DNA of 64,000 bases from Ananas comosus (lineage: Eukaryota; Streptophyta; Magnoliopsida; Poales; Bromeliaceae), in contig NC_033625.1 in the NCBI RefSeq assembly GCF_001540865.1, forward strand, positions 12,841,948 to 12,905,947. Reading direction: 5' to 3'. This document shows, piece by piece, positions 44,850 to 56,736 of the stretch. A model generated the notes under the pieces. The model was not told the DNA's origin. It saw only the letters and a list, made by a program, of their open reading frames with translations, and searched no databases. How positions within the stretch are numbered: the first letter of the stretch is position 1; each line of letters begins with the position of its first letter. A program made the translations under genes and the position numbers.

Positions 44850-46245
44850 TATCTCCTATGAAGAAAGATAACAATCCAAAAAAGTGAAAGATAAACAGTT
44901 CGGCCCAATGTAGAAATATGATTCGATTCGATCCGAGCAAAAAATAAAAAAAATCTGATTTGGCTCAAGTAAAGAAAAAAAAAAAAACATGTGAAGGACT
45001 TGAGCCAATTCGGGGAGACCACACTCAATAATAATTGGTTCGATTTCGACAAAAAAAAAAAATGATTCGGTTTTAGCAAAAAAAAGAAAAAAACAAAGTA
45101 TGTGAAAGATTTAAACTGGTTTAAAACGGAGCCCACACCCAATAATTAAGAAACATTACCATGTGGCAAAGTTAGGGAAAACAATGGATAAAAATATAGG
45201 TATAGAAAGATTAGTGCGTTTATGATTTAATAATAATATTATCGTCTCATAAAATACTTAAAGATAATAAAAATAATATGACAGAAACTTCTAATGAGTC
45301 TTATATAAAGATTTATTTTATACTTTTTTTTGTTTAACCAGTGTCTCTTAATAAAATTATGAGATTTTATCTAAAAAAAAATTGTTTACAACAATATAGA
45401 GATTGGCGAGAAAAAAAGATAATTTAGTAATATCTATGAGAAAAAAGTAGTATAAGATAGAAATATAAAAATAAATCTAAAACAAATATAGAATTTGATA
45501 AAATATAATAAAATAAAAGTGTCATTAGAAAAAAAAAATGTTTAATATAACAAAAAAAAAAAACACTAAAATACATCACAGTAGAATGCAATTAAGCTTT
45601 TTTTGAACTACGTTTTACAGATGGATTGGGGCGGTCCATTGGGCTAGTAAGAGGAATAAACCTTTTCGGCCCCTTTTAAAAAGAAAACTGTTAAAAAAAA
45701 AAAAGAAAAAAAAAAGGGAAGAACAAAGGGAAAAGAAAAAGGGGAAAAAAAAAAAGTTTTTTTTGGGGGTAAAAACAGAAATTTTATATGAATAATAGAT
45801 CATTTTGAAGCGGCAATCCAATTCTTTAAAATTTTGATTTTAGTATCCAATCTTTTAATTTATTTGATTTCAGTCGATCAAAAATATTTTGACTTTCAAA
45901 TTAAAACTAATTACTTATTTAATAAATAAAGTATACTAATTAAATTTGTAAAAAATAATATAATGCATTCGAATTTTAAAGTCAAAATATCGTTGACTAA
46001 CTCAAATCAAAATTTAAAAAGTTGGATAATAAAATCAAAACTTTTAAAGATTCGCTGATCATTTTAAAATATTCCGTACTTTAGATAAGTTTGGCACTTT
46101 TTTAAAGAAAAATTTTTTGGCCATAGAAAAGAAGAGGAAAGTAAATAACTTTTCTCTCGGTTTGTTTCTTTTGTTGTAATCGTTATCTCAAGTAGCTGAC
46201 GAGTTACGTGAACTCGATTGAAATTATTTATAAGTTTAAAAAAGT
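44850..46245. other. AT-rich sequence with two diverged copies of a ~110-bp unit; no gene
   Basis: Copies near 44880-44995 and 45000-45145 share 'aagtgaaag'/'catgtgaagg' and 'cacactcaataataattgg'-type sequence. A-rich runs follow (45530-45770). Frames here are homopolymer artefacts. Confidence 0.5.
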
Positions 46246-46247
46246 CA

Positions 46248-46520
46248 CACTACAACAAAAACGGTATATAGCGACACTTTTAAATGTCGGTATAGGTCAA
46301 AAAAAGTGTTGATAGCTAAATTACCGACACTTTTAAAAAGTGTTGCTATATGTGGCGTCGCTAGGTATATAGTGACACTTTTTAAGAGTGTCGGTATAAC
46401 CTAAAAAGTGTGCTACTAATATACCGACACTTATTTAAGCTTTTAGCAGCACATAAAAGTGATGCAAAATAATATTCTAGCAACATTTTTTTTTAATTTC
46501 AGCGACACTTTATAACTGTC
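46248..46520 (+). mobile_element. CACTA (En/Spm) transposon 5' end, truncated
   Basis: CACTACAACAAAAACGG starts the element. Subterminal repeats 'tagcgacacttttaaatgtc', 'ccgacacttttaaaaagtg' and 'gacactttttaagagtgtcg' follow in both orientations. It has the same orientation as 25276, so the two are not the two ends of one element. No transposase. Confidence 0.8.
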
Positions 46521-47003
46521 CCATTTTCTTTAAATATCCAAAACTTTTTTGATGCATCACACTTTTTAAAATATAATACCACTTCACTCTTAATAGATAT
46601 TTCAATCTGATGGTCCAAACTACCATTCTCAAAATTTGAGAATCTCAACACTTTAGCCTTTTAAGTTCAATAGAACCAAACATGCTTTTTCTTTTACTAT
46701 ACTTGTGGAGAGAAAACATTAAACATGATGAGATATTATTTTCTCCCCATTTATCATATTCTTTTTCTTCAAATTTTAATCTAAATAAGGGGGCAAAAAA
46801 GTTTCCTCAACTTTATTTTTGTTAAAAAAAGAAACATTTGCCTTCTCAACATCCCAATGGAGAATTTGAATAGGAAATTTTTTTCTAAGCTTACTAATGT
46901 TTAGTGACAATTTAGTTTTAGGCTTTAAAACAAAAATGGCCAATGAGAGAATAATGTTCATGTACTTTTTAGTGTTTACTTGTTCAAATTAGAACGTAAG
47001 CTC

Positions 47004-47097
47004 CATCGCATAAGATAAAAGTAAAATAATAAAAAAATTGTGCCGTTAAAGCTAGTTTTAATATTTCAAAATAAATACATTATTTCCGGCTATGATT
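47004..47097. repeat. 94-bp direct repeat, copy 1 (copy 2 at 49012-49108)
   Basis: 'ccatcgcataagataaaagt' through 'tatttccggctatgatt' is repeated with few differences on the other side of the 938-N gap. The block between (47098-49011) includes the gap and an LTR-like fragment. Confidence 0.85.
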
Positions 47098-47312
47098 GAG
47101 ATAATTCGTATTTTGTGGAGCGAGAGGGAGGGATGTTGTATATATAATGAGTTATTGTATGATGGATTGTTTTTATATTTTAATGTTTTTTATTTTTAGT
47201 ATTGTTTGTGAGTTATTAGGAGTGTTCTAGCTTGAGAGGGCTCAGGAAGGTTCGTGTGGTTCTAGGAGTTTTAAGTTTATGTGCTCTATGAAGTAAGGAT
47301 GGGGATGGAATA

Positions 47313-48250
47313 NNNNNNNNNNNNNNNNNNNNNNNNNNNNNNNNNNNNNNNNNNNNNNNNNNNNNNNNNNNNNNNNNNNNNNNNNNNNNNNNNNNNNNNN
47401 NNNNNNNNNNNNNNNNNNNNNNNNNNNNNNNNNNNNNNNNNNNNNNNNNNNNNNNNNNNNNNNNNNNNNNNNNNNNNNNNNNNNNNNNNNNNNNNNNNNN
47501 NNNNNNNNNNNNNNNNNNNNNNNNNNNNNNNNNNNNNNNNNNNNNNNNNNNNNNNNNNNNNNNNNNNNNNNNNNNNNNNNNNNNNNNNNNNNNNNNNNNN
47601 NNNNNNNNNNNNNNNNNNNNNNNNNNNNNNNNNNNNNNNNNNNNNNNNNNNNNNNNNNNNNNNNNNNNNNNNNNNNNNNNNNNNNNNNNNNNNNNNNNNN
47701 NNNNNNNNNNNNNNNNNNNNNNNNNNNNNNNNNNNNNNNNNNNNNNNNNNNNNNNNNNNNNNNNNNNNNNNNNNNNNNNNNNNNNNNNNNNNNNNNNNNN
47801 NNNNNNNNNNNNNNNNNNNNNNNNNNNNNNNNNNNNNNNNNNNNNNNNNNNNNNNNNNNNNNNNNNNNNNNNNNNNNNNNNNNNNNNNNNNNNNNNNNNN
47901 NNNNNNNNNNNNNNNNNNNNNNNNNNNNNNNNNNNNNNNNNNNNNNNNNNNNNNNNNNNNNNNNNNNNNNNNNNNNNNNNNNNNNNNNNNNNNNNNNNNN
48001 NNNNNNNNNNNNNNNNNNNNNNNNNNNNNNNNNNNNNNNNNNNNNNNNNNNNNNNNNNNNNNNNNNNNNNNNNNNNNNNNNNNNNNNNNNNNNNNNNNNN
48101 NNNNNNNNNNNNNNNNNNNNNNNNNNNNNNNNNNNNNNNNNNNNNNNNNNNNNNNNNNNNNNNNNNNNNNNNNNNNNNNNNNNNNNNNNNNNNNNNNNNN
48201 NNNNNNNNNNNNNNNNNNNNNNNNNNNNNNNNNNNNNNNNNNNNNNNNNN
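47313..48250. other. Assembly gap, 938 N
   Basis: Unresolved sequence. Long frames of unknown residues over it are meaningless. Confidence 0.95.
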
Positions 48251-49006
48251 TCATGGCTTCGTGGATTCCTCTGGAAGTCTAGAATCCAGCAAACCAAGTT
48301 TCGTCGAGATCCGATCTTCCTACGTCGCACACGAGTCAAAACACTGGAGGTCGACGCTGAAGAACTGCAGAATCAGCACACCATCAAGCTGGATCAATGG
48401 AACTTGATGCAATTTGAAGCAAATCCGAGGTTTGAGAGGCTAAGAGGGGTTTCTCTGTGAAGGAGGGAAGAAAAGAGCAGCAAAGGGACGCTTACCAAGT
48501 ATTTATAGTGAGTTAGAACGATCCAAAAAGCCTCAGGAACTCAAGCTGCTATCCAGTGCCCCTGCAGAAACGGGCATTTCCGGGCGCCCGGAACCATGTT
48601 CTGGGCGACCAGAACATCCCGACTGCACAAACCGGGCCCTTCGGTCTCTCCGCCCGCGGTGTGCTGCGCCCGTAAACGGCTCCGGCGGAGCTCACCTACC
48701 ACCCTGCCACGCGTCGAAGCAAGCGATATTCACGAGGTGGAATTTCCGGACCCACTTCTGGGCGCCCGGAACATAGGATCCGAATTGGCTTCCAGTTTCA
48801 GTTAAATTCAACACTCATTTCTGGGCGACCCTAACAATGTTCTGGGCGCCCGAATCTGGCAAAACTCCAGTTTTGCTTATTTGAGTGCGCCGAGTCCAAT
48901 TCTGCATCCAATTCGTGCAGAATTGACTCCGACTTAGTCCGACACTCTCCAGAGATGTCGACCAGTCTATAATACTGAAGCCAATCCTATCCAAAGCTCA
49001 GGAACA
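48251..49006 (-). mobile_element. LTR-retrotransposon fragment (probable LTR), cut by the gap
   Basis: On the minus strand it begins TGTTCCTGAGC at 49006. It is GC-richer than its surroundings and holds five copies of 'ctgggcgcccgg'-type motifs (48572, 48601, 48758, 48821, 48842). No coding domain is visible; the left end lies in the gap. Confidence 0.55.
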
Positions 49007-49375
49007 CTACACCATCACATAAGATAAAAGTAAAATAATAAAAAAATTGGTGCCGTCAAAGCTAGTTTTAATATTTTCAAAATAAATACATTATTTCCGG
49101 CTATGATTTGAATTTTTTTATTGCGCTGGCAAGTTTTGGCAATATTAATGCCTTAAAAGGGAAACTATGACTGCTCAATTTGTGTCTAGTTTTTTTTTTT
49201 TTTTTTTCTTTTTCTTTTGTTCATATATTGTTGTTTTTCGGTCTCAATTTCTTATCTATTTTTCATAAATTTGTACAGATAATCCTAATCCACCACCGAA
49301 CCAACCCATTTGCATTTGTAATATTATTTCATAAGATTAGACTTATTTGGTTTAAACCAAATTTTGATGTATGGG

Positions 49376-51785
49376 TGTCAGCCCGGGTATCAGCGGAAGC
49401 CTACCCGATACATGCACAGACCCGCCATATACCTGAAGTATACAAGGCGTCTACCAAAACCATACTAGAAGAGTAACAATCAATAGAGGAGACTAACATG
49501 GTATCAGAATATAGAATTTACAAAATGTATTAAACGTACTAAAAGCTAAAGTATAACAAAAACAAACTCCACTAAAGTCAACAGAAAGTAAGAGTATAAA
49601 ACTGTAAAGTACAACTCTCCAACAACCCATATACATCACATGGTCACAAAATAGCTATATATACATGTGATAGTCTCTCTATACATAAGTCATCACCGTC
49701 GTCAACAAACTCAAAACAGCAAGGTTATCACCTAGCGGGACTCTAAGCTATGCCTAACTAGACGCGACTTCCTTGCCGCGATCCCTAGCCTCTCCCGCAG
49801 TGGATGGCTCTGTAAATAAAACAACAACAAATAGGGCGTGAGAACTATTAGTCAATAATTCCCAGTGGGTAAGCCGCCGACCTCAGCGAATTACACCACT
49901 AGGTTCAAAACGTAAAAAGAAAAACCATGTACAACTACAACATGATAGGGATAACAATGATAATAAGCAACTAATGAGTAATAGAACTACTATATTTCCA
50001 AGGCAACAACTATAATGCAACAGGTAAAGTAACTACTCTACACAGGTAAGCATGCTATATCATCTCATAAATGCACACTATCTAGTAGTGATCATTATAT
50101 CAATACAATTTAGTATCTTGTTCAATTCATAAGGAGCTACACAAGGTAGTCCGGCTTATGCCACGCCTAATGGCCACGTGGTAGTATGCACTCCCCACGG
50201 TAATCCACTTCAACATCCAATCCCGCATGGGCGAGCACAATATCGCGTAGGCCAACTCCGGAGTGCCTGCTTGTGGGGAGCGACCCTCACAAGCATGTGC
50301 GAATGAGCACAATGGTAAGCAAGCATGATCCATAGTATAAAGTCCTCAATCGTCATGTCTCAAACATGAAATATCCTCTACCGACCTATAGGTCAGGATC
50401 TAAGTACAATATCAGGTGCTATTATCAACTAGATCATAGCTAGTAACATGAAGTACATGCTAGTTTTATCAATTAGATGCCAAGTTTAACTTGTCTACAT
50501 AAGTATTTTGACCACTTTCTAATACATGTTTCATATGTTCAATACATGTACAATACCCACTAGGTTATAATAACAACATATCATTCTTGCTAGTCTAAGC
50601 ATAGTATACTCGTTCACAACTTGCCTATACAAGTATATGCGTTATTATGCAAGGAATTTAACCTCTTTAGCTCTCTATCATATAGAGGATAACCTGCCAT
50701 ATGATGTAAATATGTTACTAGTACATCCAACAATTCACTTACGATACCGTTAGCGAAACATAGGCATAATTCTAGCTCTATGCCAAGAATAAGAATATAG
50801 GGAGAATTCACCCATTTCGGTGAGGTCAAACCCACCAAATTGTCGACGACTCTCGTCGATTTCGCGAGCGAAGATGTTCACTAGTCTCCAAGCACCTTAA
50901 CAAGCATACTAATTAAGTTAGAAGCTTGGATTTAACCTTTACAAAAAAACTCACATAAACATTTAACCTAGGTAGAATCATACCTAGCATAGAATCTAAA
51001 CTTGAACTCCACTTCAATTTAGGTTAGAACACACCAAAGCCAACCTTCCAATGATCACAAATCTCAACCCAAAAGGATCCAATAACCTGCTGTGAACCAA
51101 TACACATAAACTCCTTCAATACTACTACCAACACATCAAACTAGTAGAAAAGTTAGCTAGTTCACCTTTTACAGCTTTAACTCAGTTTCTACTGCGTTAG
51201 GATTGAAGAACCATAGCCAAACACTTCTTCTACAGCTGCTACAAGCCTCCCCAAACCTGCTAGAAGCAAAGAAGCAAAGAACAAGCTCAAATCCCCTACT
51301 ACAACTATTAATACCTCCTCTTCCACCCTTCTATAGCAGCTCCAAACCCTCCAAATTAACCAGCTAACAACAAGAGAGGAGACGAAAACATGCTCAAATC
51401 ACTAGATTTCTCCTCAAAATAGAAGAAAACCTAGAGAGAGAGAGGGAAAGGAGCTCTTACCCTGTTTCTCAGCTCAAACCTGATAAGAACCAGCTGGGGG
51501 ATCAAGCTGGGAGGTTTAAACATAAGCTTGAGAGTGAAATTACCAAAAAACCCCTCTAGCCACGCAGCTGCCGCATTGGGTATCGGAACTCGGGCTGAGG
51601 GGTACCGGTACTCAATACAAAAAAACAGAATTCACATTTTTCAATGCTAACTCACACTTCCGGTCACTTAAACACTCAAGTGACATGCCGAAAACCTCTC
51701 GACAACCCCTCACAAAATCTATAATAGTTTCAATTACTATTCTAACACTCGAACTTCGCAATTTGCTAAAGTTCAGTGTACTACA
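49376..51785 (+). mobile_element. Solo LTR, Ty3/gypsy type, 2410 bp
   Basis: It begins TGTCAGCCCGGGTATCAGC and ends 'cagtgtactaca'. The flanks ATGGG (left) and CTGGG (right) agree at four of five positions, a possible decayed duplication. 'ttcccagtgggta' occurs here and in the solo LTR at 2528-6447, so the two families are related. No gag or pol. Confidence 0.72.
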
Positions 51786-51848
51786 CTGGGTGTATTTGGT
51801 TTGCACTATCTTTTTAAAATTTCCAGTAATCCAATAGAAATTTTAAAA

Positions 51849-51971
51849 AATATGACGGTGTTAGACTAGACGAGTTAAATAATCTAGTTGTTAAAAAATA
51901 TGATTGTGTTAGAAATTTAAAAAAAATATGACGGTGTTAGACTAGACGAATTAAGTAATATAGTTGTTAAA
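51849..51971. repeat. Short tandem duplication
   Basis: 'aatatgacggtgttagacta' and following bases occur at about 51849 and 51928, a 79-base period. Confidence 0.75.
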
Positions 51972-52094
51972 GTTAAATTTATTTGTAAATGAGATTGATC
52001 TCAAAATACTAATCTTATTTCTTTGAAGGATGGTGGATATTCTCATATTAATAGATTGGGATAATTCTAATATGTGTAATCTAGCTCATTCTTT

Positions 52095-52642
52095 TGCCGG
52101 ATCGTTGGCGCTAACTATTAGTCCCAAAAGCTCGAGCTGTTAGAAATACGCACGAAACCAATTCACTTAAATTGTACAGATATAGCATCCACGGGTCTCG
52201 ATTGTGACTCGGCCCAACCAACCTCACACCACTTCGAACATGACTTGACCCACCGAGCCTCATGCCATTCAAATATAACTCGGCCTAATATGGCCTCTCG
52301 CCACAGGGCGGGCAGGATGCTAGCCCATTTAAGTCAACAATCAATTCCCCCTCCAACACTTGGAGCATGCGGGAATTGAACCCGTGACCATTGGCTCTGA
52401 TACCACTTGTCGGATCGTTGGCGCTAACCATTAATCCTAAAAGCTCGAGCTATTAGAAATACGCAACCAATTCACTTAAAGCGCATAGATACAGCACCCA
52501 CGGGGTCTTGATTGTGACTCAGCCCAACCAGCCTCACGCCACTTTGACACATGACTCGGCCCACCCAGCCTCACGCCATTTCGAATATAACTCGGCCTAA
52601 CATGGCCTCCCACTATAAGGCAGAATGCTGGCCCATTTAAGG
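52095..52642 (-). mobile_element. TRIM element, complete, same family as 4103-4640
   Basis: Two LTRs (about 52095-52349 and 52409-52642) surround, on the minus strand, AAGTGGTATCAGAG (the initiator tRNA-Met binding site; complement at 52395-52408) and a purine-rich tract near 52355. The right edge ends 'catttaaggtat', so the terminus is worn. No exact target duplication was found. Confidence 0.82.
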
Positions 52643-52644
52643 TA

Positions 52645-53950
52645 TATTAGCTGGCTATTTTATTTATTACTATTTGATTATTAATATCTTATCCAATTTT
52701 TTTAAAAAGATGTTGAAATTTATGATTGCATCATCTGAAATTAATTAATAAAAGAAATACATTAATTGTATATTTTCATAATTTTAAATAATATAACTGT
52801 ATGAACCAATACCGAAATGCCATATTTTTAGTAATAGGATGAGTAGAAATAAAAGTTTTGAGCATCGTTTTATTTTTAATAAACTTTCATATATGAACCA
52901 AACGCGTGCTCATAATATTCTTTTCACTTCATTTAGTTTAGCTTATCAAGAAAACCAGTAAGGCTAAATATGGTTCAATTTAGGAAAGAAAATTTTGGTT
53001 TCAAGTTCATTACGAAAAGCTTAAAACCAATTTGAATAATAAAAAAAACAAAATAGAATAAAGATATATTCCAGGGTGTGTATAGCTTAAAACCAATTAA
53101 AATAAAAAATCCAAATAGAATAAAGCTATATTCTAGAGTGACTTATACACAAAGCTTAAACAATAAACCAACAAGAATAAAGAGTCTTTCCCTAAAGTAA
53201 TCAAATCCTATAGCAAATAAAAGGAAAGTTAACATTAAGCCACAAATTATCCTATCATGTTGAAAAGCACTTCCACCTTTTCCCCTTTTACTCCATCTTT
53301 GTAAACTATGCAAAGCAACACTTATTATACCACCACCGTCTGTACCTCACATAGTTCGGTGAGGACTTGATAATTGATATCCGAAATTCTATTATTTAAA
53401 AATATTAAGATATCAAAGAATATTATATTTTCAACACAATTCAAAGAAACCATCATTCTTAATTTGAGTCAAAAATATACTCTAGGAACAAGTAATTAGA
53501 CAAAACATATTCATATTATTTGAGTTAATCTTTTTGTGGATTCAATCTGAGAATCTCCTGATTTAATATTATGTGAAACAACTGTTTACTTTAAAAGCAT
53601 AATCTATTAGCAATAATATTTTTAATATTTTATATTTAACAGGCATGCTAGCGATTGCATTTGTCCGCAACGATGCATCAATGGTGTCAGGTGATTGAGG
53701 ATGCTGCTGCGTCGATTCGTCGATGTTGAATCATCTCGAGTGTTTGCTGCTATCTTTGCTGGGATGCTGCAGTGCTGCAGCGATTTGAATTCTCTCCTTT
53801 TATTCCAAGCATTCATGCTCAAAGCTGCAACAATACTATCAAAAAAAAAAAAAAAAAAAATCTTTCCCATCAACAGCATTCCATGTAATGACTCAAGGAA
53901 AATGCAAAAGCTAAAACTTTTTTTTGTGTCCATGCTATGCATGTGACCCT
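52645..53950. other. AT-rich intergenic sequence; no gene recognised
   Basis: A (GCTGCT)-rich stretch at 53640-53850 and an A run at 53840-53860 are the only distinct parts. No domain is seen. Confidence 0.55.
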
Positions 53951-53954
53951 ACAG

Positions 53955-54485
53955 ATAGGAGTGTAAAACGGGGCGGGCGGTGGCCCAGCCCGACCTGGCA
54001 CGGCTACGGGTTGTGTTGGGCCATTATCGACCGGCTCAGAGCCCAATCCGGCACGGCTCCCAACACGGGTGCGGGCCGTGCTGGGCCAACGCCTATTGGC
54101 CCATGTCCCAGCCTGGCCTGGCCTGGCCTGCATTCGGATGCGAGCCGTGTCGGGCCACAAGGCCGGATGCAGGCCGGTTCGCTTAGGACAAAGCCTAAGC
54201 GCTAGCCTAGCTCGTTTGTTCTTTTTTTTCCCTCTATTTTCTAATAACTTTTTAAAACTTATTCTTCCAAGTATTAATTTAAATTAATGAAATTTTAATT
54301 TTTTTTAAAAAAATTTGTCCAGAACTTATTTATTTAATAAAAAAAACTATATATTTTTTATAAAATAAATTGTAAAAAATTTCAAAAATAAAATTTAAAT
54401 ATAGAAAAATAAAAAAATAGTAAAAACATGATAGGCCATGGCCCAATAAAAGGTGGCCCGGCCCGTCAGGGTGGGCCGGGCCACT
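53955..54485. mobile_element. hAT-like MITE remnant, GGCC-rich
   Basis: 'aggagtgtaaaacggggcgg' at the start resembles the 'taggggtgt' hAT-type terminus. Both ends have repeated 'ggcccggcc' sequence. The right terminus is not preserved. Confidence 0.55.
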
Positions 54486-54717
54486 TTTTATTTTGTAGAT
54501 GAGTTATAGTTTTAGTACTATGATCTTGTTACACTTTTATAGAAGGGCAGGTAAATTAAGTTTTCCTAAAAACTTCTAACCAGATTTACAGAAATATAGC
54601 TTTTTGTGGTTGAGACTTGCAACAAAATAATTGATCAAGTAGTAAATTTTAATGTATCAAATTGCAACCCAAATATAGTTTAGATAGTTGTGAGTATTTT
54701 TTTTTTTTCTATATTAC

Positions 54718-55904
54718 TATTGAGAATCTGGTACTCGCCCGGTATCAAATTTTGAGAATTCGTAACATGCTCCGTTGCCGATTGCTGTTGATTTGGCACC
54801 GGATGTTAGGATTCTGCAACGGAAGCGTCGAATCAGGTTTTTATCATAAACATGTCTCCTCAACAGAAGTTGATACAATTATAAAAGAGAGAAAAAATCA
54901 AAATAGAAAATATACGGGTAAAATAAAATTTATTAAATAAAAAAGATTATACCTGAATCATCTTCTATATAGAGTAGCTACAAACCCGACTCATCTTTCT
55001 GAATCTTTTCTACTCTTCTCTCATCTTCTATAAACCAACATAAGAAGACTTCTCTCTTTTCTCTCTAGTGCACTAGGTGCATCAACTCATGGCCAAGCCT
55101 CTCTAGTACGGTCCACCTAGCATTCAGCTGTACTTCATTTCTTGAAGAATACTACAGGTAGGGGTGTCAATGAACCGAGCCCGAGCGAGCTGGGGCCAGC
55201 TCAACACGAACTGACTCGTTAAAGTATCGAGTCGAAAAATTCAGCTCGTGTTTTTAATAAACGAGCCGAATGTGAGCTGGCTCACGAGCAAGCTAACGAA
55301 TAATAGTTAAAAGAATTAGATTGGATATATATATATATATAAAAATTAAGTTTATAAAGTCTTACTCATTAGATTTTGATCAAATAGTTGAAACTTTACA
55401 TATAAATAAGTTTTTTTTATAATTGAGGTCGACTTTATATTTTTATTTTTCTAACAATGAAATAATAAAAATATATATTATATATGTAATTATTTATTTA
55501 TATATAAATATAAATTAAATAAATTATATAAATATAAAATATATGTATTCAATCTGTTATCGAACCGAACACGAGCGAGCTGATCCCAGCTTGTGTTCGG
55601 CTCGTTTACTACACGAGTAATTCGACCTCGAGCTCATTTCGAGCCGAACACGAGCCGGCTCGCGAGCAGCGCTGAATTGCCACCCCCTAACTACAGGATA
55701 GGCTCTACAAATTTCTTAAGCCTTATATAAAATACTGCACTAAAACTTACTCTAATTCTAATACAACTAGAATTTCTACTTCAAATAATATTTAAATCTA
55801 TATTCAATTTATCTCCAATAAATTTATATATTTATCTTAATCTAGTTAGATTTATACTCTAATTAATATATAAATTTTAATTNTCTCCTTAATTATACAT
55901 AACA
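54718..55904 (-). mobile_element. Copia-type solo LTR, split by a hAT-like MITE
   Basis: Pieces 54718-55158 and 55698-55904 match, in reverse, the LTR at 34758-35395 ('atgtttatgataaaaacctg', 'gttgcagaatcc', 'ccaaatcaacagcaatcgg'). The minus-strand start is TGTTATGTATAATTAAGG at 55904. The MITE at 55159-55689 sits inside with an 8-bp duplication. No primer-binding site or coding region is attached. Confidence 0.75.
55159..55689. mobile_element. hAT-like MITE with 8-bp target duplication
   Basis: The ends are TAGGGGTGTCAAT and ATTGCCACCCCCTA. ACTACAGG is duplicated at 55151-55158 and 55690-55697. 'gagctgg'/'ccagctcg'-type repeats ('acgagccgaa', 'ttcggctcgt') lie at both ends. No coding capacity. 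Confidence 0.92.
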
Positions 55905-55911
55905 TTATATC

Positions 55912-56349
55912 ATGGCTCCTCCACCCCCTCTTGTTGTAATTATTCTCCTGCTTACTCTCTTCCTTATTCTCTCCCCAGCCCTATCCCTCCCAGCTGCTCC
56001 CTCTTCTTCTTCTTCCTCCGCCTTCGAACCGGAATTCGTGCTGTCGTCGTCGCTGCTGTCGACGCTCCGATCCACGGCGGACGAGATCGGGAGGGTGGCG
56101 TCGATGGTGTCGTCGTTCTCCGGCATGATCGGCGGCGGCGACCTCCGCCTCTCCTCCGCCGTCTCCGACTGCCTCGACCTCCTCGACCTCTCCTCCGACG
56201 AGCTCTCCTGGACCATCTCCGCCTCCCAGAGCACCAGCAGCAGCAGCAGCAGCAACACCAACAGCGGAGGCGGAGGCGGAGGTGGAGGCGGCACCGGGAA
56301 CCGCCGCTCCGACCTCCGCTCCTGGCTCAGCGCCGCCCTCGGCAACCAG
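55912..56349 (+). CDS. First exon of a pectinesterase with PMEI-like pro-region (partial)
   Basis: The exon has 146 codons: a signal peptide with a hydrophobic core (LVVIILLLTLFLILSPAL, residues 7-24), a Ser-rich spacer, then a helical PMEI-like region with SDCLDLLDLSSDELSW (Cys87). A poly-Ser/poly-Gly linker (about 107-127) and RRSDLRSWLSAALGNQ follow. In type I pectin methylesterases this last part is normally followed by DTC and the catalytic domain. The exon ends at a good donor, CAG|GTGCGT (56350). Such proteins are secreted and remove methyl groups from wall pectin. No later exon is found before 64000; LINE, MITE and copia insertions fill the following sequence. The exon is strongly GC-rich. 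It could also be a PMEI-only gene. The ATG is 7 bases from an LTR end. Confidence 0.68.
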
Positions 56350-56424
56350 GTGCGTGCCCACAATAACCGTTACTCTCTAAAAGCTTAAGCAGCCATCTCC
56401 TATCCTTAGCGCAAATAGCGAAAA

Positions 56425-56545
56425 ACTTAGTAGTTGATATTCGAGATTCCAAATTTCAATTCTTGTTGATTTATATTTTCAACTAAGTTTATTTTTGAAA
56501 AAAAATAGACGAAGCAGTAGCTACTCTCTATTTCAGTTTCGCGGG
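56425..56545 (+). mobile_element. SINE copy, same family as 19491-19650, degenerate
   Basis: 'gttgatattcgagattcc' through 'ctaagtttatttttgaaaa' to 'agacgaagcagtagctactc' match the other copies. It lies in the presumed first intron of the pectinesterase-type gene. Confidence 0.6.
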
Positions 56546-56736
56546 CAAAAATACCTTCCGTGCAGTAACAAAAAAAAGTGATTAAAAATATATATAATAA
56601 GATAAAATTTTTTGTGATCCCGCCAAAAATCGAAAAACCTTTCTCATAGTGTTAGGTAGTTTTCGCTATCCAATAAACTTTATTCAACATTTTTTTGTTA
56701 CTGTTGAATGTATATACTAAAAATGCAGTACGTGAT

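Noticed and set aside
25276..46520. The two CACTA termini as ends of one 21-kb transposon
   Set aside because: They are in the same orientation, whereas one element would need opposite orientation. Many other elements and genes lie between.
47242..48339. Frames of 322-365 codons on both strands
   Set aside because: Almost all residues are unknown because they cover the N gap.
53924..54205. GC-rich frames with Gly/Pro/Arg
   Set aside because: The sequence is the GGCC-rich end of a hAT-like MITE remnant.
55905..56363. Minus-strand frames opposite the pectinesterase exon
   Set aside because: They are GC-rich shadows; the plus strand has the signal peptide, the PMEI-like residues and a donor site.
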